Under the pieces are notes generated by a model. That model made no database searches. It was not told where the DNA came from and was given only the letters and a program-made list of their open reading frames with translations. A stretch of 64,000 nt of DNA from Dentipellis sp. KUC8613 (taxonomy: Eukaryota; Basidiomycota; Agaricomycetes; Russulales; Hericiaceae), in the NCBI GenBank assembly GCA_002286715.1, contig NSJX01000002.1, forward strand, positions 1,226,396-1,290,395. The letters are read 5' to 3'. A program made the position numbers and the translations under genes. Positions 54,948 to 64,000 of this stretch are shown here, in pieces. How positions within the stretch are numbered: position 1 is the first letter of the stretch; each line of letters starts with the position of its first letter.

Positions 54948-56954
54948 ATGCAAGCATTGCCTGCCGGTCCGCGTCCTATGCCATCCCGGGCTACTCGCCC
55001 TCCGTCCCTCACCCATTCCGTACGGACCGCGTCGTCTAGCGATCATGGCCTCGAAACTCCTCCGCGCGGTACCCATTCGCCAGCAGCATCTATCCTGAGC
55101 TCAAAACCGCTCCCCATTCCCCCGCCCGAACCCCCAGTGTTCGTGCAGCGTGCCGCGTCCCGCACGCAAAAACGTTCCCTGCCTCCCCGCAGGCGCGTTT
55201 TGCCCACGGCCGTGCTCCTGAAGCCCCGTGTCTTCACCGCGTTCCTAGCTCAACTGGAGTGGGAGGAGTTCGAGACGTTGGCAGTGTCGAGCAGGACATG
55301 GCGGAACACTCTGCGGGATGCCGAGCTGCGGGACGTGCTTCTGTCCCGATTTGTACCTGGCTACAGCATCTGCCGAAGCCATGCCGACATGCTCAGCTTC
55401 AGAGATGTTCTCCTCGACTTCACCGACTTGCAACTATTTAGTGAGGATTGCTGCTCGGATTTATCGTGTCGTGCTAAATTAGGTCTACAGTGTCTTCTCA
55501 AGACCTTCAATTGCACAAATACCCCATGCTCGCGCTAACCATCCTTTCCGCATCACATCCGAGCCCTTCACAGTCACGACGATCGCACAAATATGCCGCG
55601 TTCTGTCAGGCTCACTCCCGTTTTGTCCTCCTTCTGCAGGCACTCGTTCACAGTTCACCGTTCCCCTTTGCTGAAGAGTCGGAGGATACTCGGTGGCGTC
55701 CTCGGCCATCTACGGCACAGAACGTGCGTGAACTTGTGTTCCCAGCGCCGCTGTCGTACTTTGGGAACCCTGCGTCCGCAGCAGATCGGACACGCGAGAC
55801 GGGCAGCAGAAAACACCGCAGCGTGTCATCTGTTCTCAAGCGGCCCGTAACTCGCATCTCCGAGGATGGTGTCCTCGGCCGTCGTTTTTCTGTTTTCGGC
55901 GGGTCCAAAGCGCCGCCCCCGCCCTCCGCAGATCCGCACGCACTCAAACTGTACGCAGAGTCCTGGCGCGGCTGGAGGCGAGCGCTGAATAGATCCGGGA
56001 CCATGTCCGAGGGCGAGGACGATCGCGTGTTTCGCCCTCCGCACCGACGGTTCGCATCGACCGCAGTATCAAGCCAATCCTCGTTGGACACTAGCCCAAA
56101 TGCATCCCCATCGTCTCAGGGTTCTGGGAATGCACCCGCGGCACCCACGATTTCCTCGCTGCATGACATCCGTATGGCCACCTCGCGTCTTCGGGCGCCC
56201 GTCTTGCGCGTATTCCACCCGTGCTCCCAGATGGATGACGACGCCATCGCGGCGTGCGAGACGCAGCTCGACGATGCTGGCCTCTGGGAACACCTTTCCA
56301 CCGGAGATGTCGTCTGCAATCTCGGCTTTCTGCCTCCGGAAGAGGAGAAAGGCTCCGACAGCGATCATTCCTCCGTCCAGGACAGCGAGAAGCGCTTATG
56401 GCTGCTCTTTGACGGGACGGCGCTCGTGCCTTATGCGCCGCCTGCCGAGCTGCCCCTGGCGGATCCTCTCACATTGCCCTCGCCGATGTACTACGCGCAC
56501 ATCCTTCCGCCCCTCGTGAACCCAGCGTACTTCATGGCTCTCCCGCGGTGCACCGCGGCGCAACTCTCTCTCGTGTACATGCCTACACAGGTGGTCAGCC
56601 CGCATTCGCCGACCGGCTTCGCCCGCGCGAAACGGTATATGTGGACTGCGCGTCTACCGTCCAAGGAGCGGCCCGGCCTCGGCGAGGGCTGGCAAGGGCA
56701 GTGGTTGCTTGAAGGCGAAGGGACTAAGGAGGGAAAGGAGATGCTGCTTGACGCGCTCCGCGGGGACCCGAGTAAGCCTCGTAAATGGGAGGTTGTCATC
56801 GAGAAGAGCAGCGCGTCCCGCCTTTGGCTGAGGTCAGTGGTCGCCATTGTTCTCTTGAGATGATGACGATGTTACTAATGCATCCATCTATTACCTCCCT
56901 CCGTGCAGGTTACTGTCAGATATTCCCAAGCCTACCGACAGACGCATTGTATAG
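54948..56954 (+). CDS. Conserved-looking fungal protein of unknown function
   Basis: Exons 54948-55440, 55491-56832 and 56909-56954 close to 626 residues. A Pro/Ser-rich N-terminus is followed by a folded block that recalls an F-box-like helix set (V-F-T-A-F-L-A-Q-L-E-W-E-E-F-E-T-L, S-R-T-W-R-N-T-L-R-D). A central disordered part contains K-R-P-V-T-R-I-S-E-D. The C-terminal domain is well ordered: L-R-A-P-V-L-R-V-F-H-P-C, L-G-F-L-P-P-E-E-E, L-W-L-L-F-D-G-T-A-L-V-P-Y, W-E-V-V-I-E-K-S-S-A-S-R-L-W-L-R and a last exon L-L-S-D-I-P-K-P-T-D-R-R. No function is claimed. Confidence 0.75.
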
Positions 56955-57519
56955 CCAACGCCCTTCCCATGGCCTAGTCAGCCGTTCCACTCTCCTCGTC
57001 TAGAATCCGCCTCTTCTGCAGCTTGTCCACTTACATCCATTGGCACTTACATATATCCCGGCCCGCAGCGTGCGACGCCTAAGTTTTACTACATATTTAC
57101 TTACATTCGGACGGACCTAACACAACGGACCTGCATGCCATTCTTGCGCAATCCGGTGCTTTCACGCATATCACTTCCCTAACCACTGTGCAGACGGACG
57201 GACTCGCATTCTTCCTACTTGCTATAGTAACCTTGCTACTTATTTACTCACGAATCTTTCCAAAATCGTTGACGTCGCTTACGACTCGCCTGCAATGACC
57301 ACTACCCATTTAGTAGTATGGATGCCGCACAGTATACGTACACTACAGCTGACACATAGTGCATAGTGGTGGAGCCAGTTTGCTTCCTTTTATTTCCTAG
57401 CTGACAGATGTCGGTCGAACTGATTGTTGTCGTGGTACACATATCGCTATCGCTATACATATCTCAGTTAGTTGCTAATACAGTCCCAGTGATCTACCGC
57501 CCTTTCTCACTTTCCGTCT
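56955..57519. other. Intergenic between convergent genes, no gene seen
   Basis: AT-richer sequence with several TACTTAC/TTTACTTAC-like words, probably 3' UTRs. No supported coding frame. Confidence 0.5.
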
Positions 57520-59072
57520 TCATATCAACTTGACAATGGTGCTGTCAACGAAGTCCTCCAAGTTGTACGCCTCCGTCTGGACGGCGCCCGCTTTCTGGAG
57601 CACCCTGTCAAATAGGACACAGATGCCAAGCAGGACATATTGACAGGATGCAAGACAGATTAAATGAAAGGGAAGAAAACGTGGGGCACGATCGCGGGCG
57701 CGCCGGGAAGCAAGGGAGGGTCGAGGGGGACAGGCAGGCAGGCGGACAACGCATATCAGGCATGTATCGATGTGACGATCAGGAATCAAATACGCACCCG
57801 AGCGTGTCTGTCAGCACCTTCCTAGGAATGGCCGCGCAATCTGCGGGATACGCCACGGTCTCGAGCCACGCCTGCAGGCGCATTAGAGAGACGCCCATCA
57901 TCGGTACCACCATCACCACCACACGTCAATCAGCCTCGAATTGACGGCATGCCTGTGTGCGGGGGCGGGGTTCTTATGGTTAGCACGTACCTTGATGTCT
58001 GCCTCGGGGTAGCCGAACTTTTCTCGAATGAACTGCACGTCCGCGCCGGCGCGCTGCGCGGGCGCGTCAAATGCACGCACGTACGTCGATAGCGTCTGCA
58101 GGAAGGTACGCAAGGTCTCGGCGGCTGCGCGCTCCGGGTGCGCCGCGATGAGCCAGGACGGCCACGGGGTAGGCACGGAGCCGATCTGGGCGACGGGTGG
58201 CATGAGCGAATGCAGCTTGTGCGACAGGACGGAGCAAGCCTGAAGGACACGGGAGAACTAGACTCACGAAACGCACTTCGCCTGCATCGGCGAACGGTTT
58301 GGTTGTGAACCATTCCCACATGAAGGCACTCGTCGAGCCGTCGTTCACCGAGTCGATGAGCCCGCGTATGTCGTTGTTCACTGCCGACACCCCGCCTTAG
58401 TACGTCCCATCCCGTTCAAGGATAGTACAAACTGACCCTTAAACTGCAGCTTGCTCGTGTCCCAACCCTGCTGGAGCGCCATCACGTACGCCATCGTCTG
58501 GCTCCCGCTCCCATGGCGCGAGATGCCGATCGGGGTATCCTGGAGATCTTGGATGGTCTTGTACTTTGAGTCTACGCCCGTAATGACCGCCCTGTGCACG
58601 CCTCAGTGTGCGCACGCCAAAGCCGAAGCAGGAGGGATGACGTACCAGTTCAGCGGAGTGGAGACATAGCTTCCAACGAGCTTGTACGCCTTGGAGCCCT
58701 TCGCAATCCCCGAGATGAGAGGGTCGGTGAGAGCACTGACGCGTTGGCCTTCGTAAGCCCCGAGCGTCCGGTATGTGGGTGCGTTGTTCGGACTCACATG
58801 GCGACATCTATCTCGTTCTCGGCGAGACGCGAAATCAACTGGCCGGTACCACCTATAGATAGGAATTACTAAAATAAATAGAAGTCTAATTTCCCCAGGA
58901 AGCAGTTTGTGCTTACTCGGGCATTCCACCAGAGTGAATGTCTTTCCCTGGTCCTGCTCTGCGTACTGCAGCAGCGGGGAAGAGAAGTGCTCTCGTACTG
59001 CAATACTCTGTCAGGTGTTTAGTTATCTAAGAAAGAGATTGAAGTCTCACCATAACCAACTCTCAGAGACAT
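57520..59072 (-). CDS. Ca3427/NMT1-like periplasmic-binding-fold protein
   Basis: A multi-exon gene beginning M-S-L-R-V-G-Y (the first exon is 22 nt). The chain reads V-R-E-H-F-S-S-P-L-L-Q-Y-A-E, G-T-G-Q-L-I-S-R-L-A-E-N-E-I-D-V-A-I, I-G-I-S-R-H-G-S-G-S-Q-T-M-A-Y-V-M-A-L, V-N-N-D-I-R-G-L-I-D-S-V-N and F-M-W-E-W-F-T-T-K-P-F. The pattern is that of the type-2 substrate-binding fold shared by bacterial SsuA/TauA-like proteins and fungal Thi5/NMT1, in the Ca3427 branch. No signal peptide, so cytosolic. The thiamine-synthesis His/Cys iron motif of Thi5 is not seen. The ligand is unknown. It ends E-D-F-V-D-S-T-I-V-K-L-I. Confidence 0.75.
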
Positions 59073-59812
59073 CTTGTCGGTGCTGCGCTTGACAAAGATA
59101 CAGTGAGCTCGAGGAGCACTTGCTTGACTCGGGCTCGCCGATCGCGACGCCGTCCGAGACGATCTCGGGACGGGAAGACATCACGTCATCGATAAGATTG
59201 CCTCCGTCTCAATCTTATCTTATCAGCTCTTCATGGGCATCCTTCCTCCGACTCGGGCTCGGGCTGCAACTTGCTGCAAGCAGCGAGCTGGCTCAAGGTG
59301 GATACAAAACCGCACCCATTTTCCTAAATGGCCTCGCACACGAAGCGAGCAGAGAAGAATTAGAGTGTCTCTACCTCGAAGAAGTTAGATCCCAACGATA
59401 GAACAAGCCCTGACGTCTCAAAGACGTCCTATCCACAAAAGGTTGTGGTACGTCTGCACGAGAGAATATCGGCTAGACGAAAGTTCGGATTCTCCAGAGC
59501 AGCAGAGTTACCCGAGCCCGACTCGCGCAGCATGACTTGCCGATTCCCGAATGTCCTCTGCCATTTTTCTTCGCCCGTCTCACAGTCGCCCTTGCCCGAG
59601 CACCTCCCCTAGTCCGCGAGCTGACCAACATAAGAGGCCACCGCTAGTAAGCCCGCCATCAAGGAATACAAGCTTCCTCGCGCCCCTAAGGCTGCTGCGT
59701 GAGCCCGAGCTCGGCGTCGCAAAAGGGATGCCCGAAGCACCCATATACCCAGGTGGCGCGATATTCGAGAGGTTAAATAGCGGGTGAACCGCACGGGCAA
59801 AGCACAAGCACA
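59073..59812. other. Divergent promoter region, no gene seen
   Basis: 740 bp between the Ca3427-like (minus) and NmrA-like (plus) genes. GC-rich Arg/Ser frames are unsupported. Confidence 0.5.
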
Positions 59813-61107
59813 ATGAGCCCACAGCAGCAAGCAAAGAGCCAGAAAGTGATCCTCGTCATCGGCGCGACGGGAGCCCAGGGGCTGGCGGTCGTCGACGCGC
59901 TCCTCGCGCCTGCGGCGGACGGCTCGCCGTCGCCCTATGGCGTGCGCGCGTTGACCCGCGACCCCGGAAGCCGACGCGCACAGGAGCTGAAGGCGAAGGG
60001 CGTGGAAGTCGTTCAAGGTCCCTTCCCCCCTCTGCTTGATACTCTTGCTTATCGAATGCTAACTTGCGGATCCCTTTTATCCCAGGCGCATTCGATAATT
60101 TAGAATCCGTCGCCAAGGCACTCGAGGGTGTCTACGGCGCATGGGTCAACACGGACGGGTTCACCGTCGGGGAGCAGAAAGAGATTTACGCCGGTATCAG
60201 AATCTTCGAGCTGGCCAAGGTGGCCGGGACGGTGCGACACTATGTCTGGAGCAACCTCGATTATTCTTTCAAGGTCAGTAGGCTCGCTGCCAGCGTTGTA
60301 CAGACACAGGTACTCACGAAATGTTGGTTTCTAGAAAGGGGGATATAACCCCCTCTACAGGTGCGAGCACTACGACGGGAAGGGCCGCGTCGCGGAATGG
60401 ATGCAGGCGCAGCCGTCGGTCGTCAGTGACACCAGCATGTCCTGGAGCTCCGTCACTACTGGCCCTTATATGGACATGCTTAGATTCGTAAGCCGCGACC
60501 TCTAGTGTGGGTTAAGGCTCGTTAACTTACCGCATACCATCTTGCTTTGGTCGTCGGGTAGCATATGTTCGGACCCCTGAACGTGCGCGCGGACGGGACG
60601 TACGTCTTCGCAGCGCCAGTAGGGAACGGTCACGTCCCGATGATCGCGCTGTCCGACCTCGGGTTCTTCGCCCGCTACACGTTCGACCACCGCGCGGAGA
60701 CGAGCGGCAAGGACCTCGAGGTGGCGAGCGAGATGGTGTCGTGGGACCACCTCATTGCCACCTTCACGAAGGTCACCGGCAAGAAGGCGGTGTTCAAGCC
60801 TGTCGGGTCTGACGAGTGGTTCAGCTACTTCAAGAACGCCGATATCAAGCCCGTGGCGAACGAGCGCCCGGACGGGGACGGGTCGACGTCGTGGAAGAAG
60901 AACTTCACGGGCTGGTGGGCGATGTTCCGCGACGACGTGCTCAAGCGGGACATGGCGTGGATCAGGAGCGTCAATCCTAATGGCTTCACGCTCGAGCGGT
61001 GGATGAGGGAGAATAATTACACTGGAGAGTGGGAGAGGGCGTTGCTGAAGAACGGGGAGGATCAGAAAGCTGTACTGCCGGATATGGAGAAATTGCGCAC
61101 CCTCTAA
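59813..61107 (+). CDS. NmrA-like NAD(P)-binding protein
   Basis: Exons 59813-60017, 60086-60273, 60335-60487 and 60562-61107 close to 363 residues. The Rossmann glycine motif V-I-G-A-T-G-A-Q-G is at residues ~15-23, followed by R-A-L-T-R-D-P. Then V-A-K-A-L-E-G-V-Y-G-A-W-V-N-T, the strand H-Y-V-W-S-N-L-D, and downstream P-M-I-A-L-S-D-L-G. This is the NmrA/HSCARG atypical short-chain dehydrogenase family. The Tyr-x-x-x-Lys catalytic pair is not evident, fitting a redox sensor/regulator better than an enzyme. NmrA itself represses nitrogen-catabolite genes; that role is not implied here. Confidence 0.87.
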
Positions 61108-61289
61108 GCCTTCGCCAGCCTTGTAATTGTAGAATTTAGCTGTATACGATGAATATCACCACTGATGAGCTTTGAACCTATTTTCGGGCCGAAAGGGTGG
61201 ATTGCGCATCGACCCCAGCGCGGCGGCTCAGATGCGAACGACAGTCGTGAAGATAGATACAACATTGCATTATCAGAGCCGAGGCGAGA

Positions 61290-62599
61290 CTACTGGATAA
61301 GTATCATCCAAGCGAGAATAAAGTAGAAAAGTCTATTTAAAGTGGTCAGCAAATCCTTCCACCTTATGAGATAGGAACGTACAGCAGCGGGTATACGGCT
61401 AGCAAAATACGTTGCGGTTCAATTTTTGTGCCGTCAAGGAAATTAACCGAAGCTGTTCGCTGCAGTCAGTAGCTGCCCGTGCTTTTGAAAGAGAAAACAC
61501 GGACCCCATATAGACCAAACCCACGCGAAGATGGCAATCGGTGCGCGGACGTAGATAATGCGGACGAAGCATGAGATAAGTGCCGCGATATCAAGAGGCG
61601 CTACGCAATAACCCAGGACACAAAGGCCCTGGAAGAACGATCTGAAGCGAAATGTAAGTCACACTCCATGGAGCCTCCGAATGAGCTGTCTTACACTCTG
61701 CCTCCGAGGAGCTGAAGGAATCCGTAAGAAAGAAGAAATTTGGGTTTTACCGAGAGGAACGAACCTTGGCTTGTACAGTTACCACAAGGGAGCCCACACA
61801 GACCAGAACTACGACGGCTGAGAAGGTGCCAAGCGCCTGGTTCGCGGGCGCCTTCGCAAGATACATCAGCGTCTCGCTAGGAGAAGCACCACGAATCATT
61901 CAAAACTCACGTTCACACTGAGCATGATAGCTAGCAGTAGACACATGATAAGGGGGCCCCATAAGTCCCAATCCCTATGTGAAGGAACGAGACGTTCAAC
62001 GATATGTAGAAACGCGTCTTTGACATAGTGTGACATACTTGAGCACCTCTCGGCCGTTTCCTTTTCTGAGCGGGTACAGCACCTGTATGAGCTTGTTCCA
62101 TACGGACAAGAGGTCACGGCCCTGGTAGCGTATTACGCTCAGTCAAGGGTATAGGGGATACACGGCCAGACATACAATTGTAGTGGTAACTGGCTCATCA
62201 AGTGTATCAACACCAGTGTACCTGTATGTAACACCATCTCAGTTTGTGAAACGTAGTGTTCTGGTAGAGCTGCCACGTACCGCGTCTCTACTCGTACACC
62301 TCCGAAGGTATGCCGTGCTGAATTGGACGCGTTTGTCGGCGTACCAATGTTTCCTGACAGAGCGGACCCAGAAGCACCTGTAGACGGTGGAGCGAGCTGA
62401 TCCGTCTGTCTTCCCTTGCCTTTGTCCGGAGTGGGCGGGATCGCAGGTGAGGGTGCACCGAAGCCGGGGATGTCATCCTCGTTCAAGTCATCGTCATCGT
62501 CTGCAGCGACGTCAAACCACGCTCTGCAGCTCGCAATTACTGACGCTTACCGGCTTGAATGAACTGAGAGGTGGCAGTAAGGGGAGTCGAAGCCTCCAT
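61290..62599 (-). CDS. Yip1-domain membrane protein, YIPF6/Yip4 type
   Basis: A multi-exon gene. Start M-E-A-S-T-P-L-T-A-T, then an acidic disordered region (D-D-D-D-D-L-N-E-D-D-I-P-G-F). The Yip signature follows: T-L-D-E-P-V, L-Y-P-L-R-K-G, then R-D-W-D-L-W-G-P-L-I-M-C-L-L-L-A-I-M-L-S, the first membrane helix and the family's best-conserved stretch. Four more hydrophobic segments follow, including L-G-Y-C-V-A-P-L-D and F-Y-F-I-L-A-W-M-I-L. YIPF6/Yip4 proteins sit in Golgi membranes and bind Rab/Ypt GTPases. The penultimate intron uses the second of two AG acceptors; only that one keeps W-A-S-V-N-F-L in frame. Confidence 0.88.
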
Positions 62600-62790
62600 G
62601 GAGAGTGAGGTGGTTGTGTCGCGCAGTCACGGTGCAGCGAGCGCTGAGAGCAGCTTTCGAGTGTGATCACGCTTTTACGTCAGCACTTGCGCGGTGTGCG
62701 ACTTGAAGACACTGACGCGTCGCGCACCTCTCCCTCACTTTCCTTTCACCCCCCGTATTCCTTTGTTCCTTTCCCGTATACTCCGATAGA
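62600..62790. promoter_or_regulatory. Short divergent promoter, YIPF6-like gene / RPT2
   Basis: Only 191 bp separate the two start codons. The RPT2 side is pyrimidine-rich (CTTTCCTTTC-like) just before the ATG. Confidence 0.5.

Positions 62791-64000
<1,210 letters not shown>

Noticed and set aside
62565..62580. GGTGGC element resembling the proteasome PACE box upstream of RPT2
   Set aside because: It matches only six of nine PACE positions and lies inside the first exon of the divergent gene.

Overview
The window is fungal nuclear DNA, almost certainly from a mushroom-forming basidiomycete (Agaricomycetes, polypore-like). Genes are dense, on both strands, and split by many 47-65 nt introns with GT-AG ends and CTAAC/CTGAC-like branch sites. 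Coding DNA is GC-rich with C/G-ending codons. The proteins are eukaryotic: proteasome ATPase Rpt2, Iws1, V-ATPase subunit e, Cyp51, telomerase. F-box/LRR genes of the agaricomycete type recur. I saw no operons, CRISPR arrays or prokaryotic signals. All functions are read from family motifs I recognise; no database was searched. For most genes I joined exons by hand and checked that the spliced length is a multiple of three.

Layout. 1-12.8 kb: 3' part of a C3HC zinc-finger (NIPA/Rsm1) gene, Bsd2/Ndfip, a HEN1-type small-RNA methyltransferase, V-ATPase subunit e, ERG11/Cyp51, a mitochondrial RNB exoribonuclease (Dss1-like) and a U1-like zinc-finger protein. 13-27.4 kb: STK16/Env7 kinase, an F-box gene, a disordered nuclear-type protein, Vps51, an orphan, a double-DUF427 protein, a dienelactone hydrolase, tRNA-Gly and a Shewanella-like phosphatase. 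27.5-36 kb is the accessory stretch: a tandem array of three alpha/beta-hydrolase copies (one intact, one frameshifted, one decayed), tRNA-Ser, a coiled-coil protein, tRNA-Ala, an orphan gene and a tRNA half. 37-64 kb: a disordered orphan, a small membrane protein, a TPR protein, F-box genes on both sides of telomerase reverse transcriptase, Iws1, a conserved fungal orphan, a Ca3427/NMT1-like binding protein, an NmrA-like protein, a Yip1-family protein and the 5' part of RPT2.

The genes are not one pathway. Most are single housekeeping genes, often in head-to-head pairs with short shared promoters (kinase/F-box, Vps51/disordered protein, TERT/F-box, RPT2/Yip, RNB/zinc finger). The most interesting items are the complete HEN1 homologue, the highly intron-rich TERT, the birth-and-death hydrolase array between tRNA genes, an intron-bearing tRNA-Ala with a palindromic intron, three GC-AG introns and a 10-nt micro-exon. 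I found no convincing new multi-gene system.
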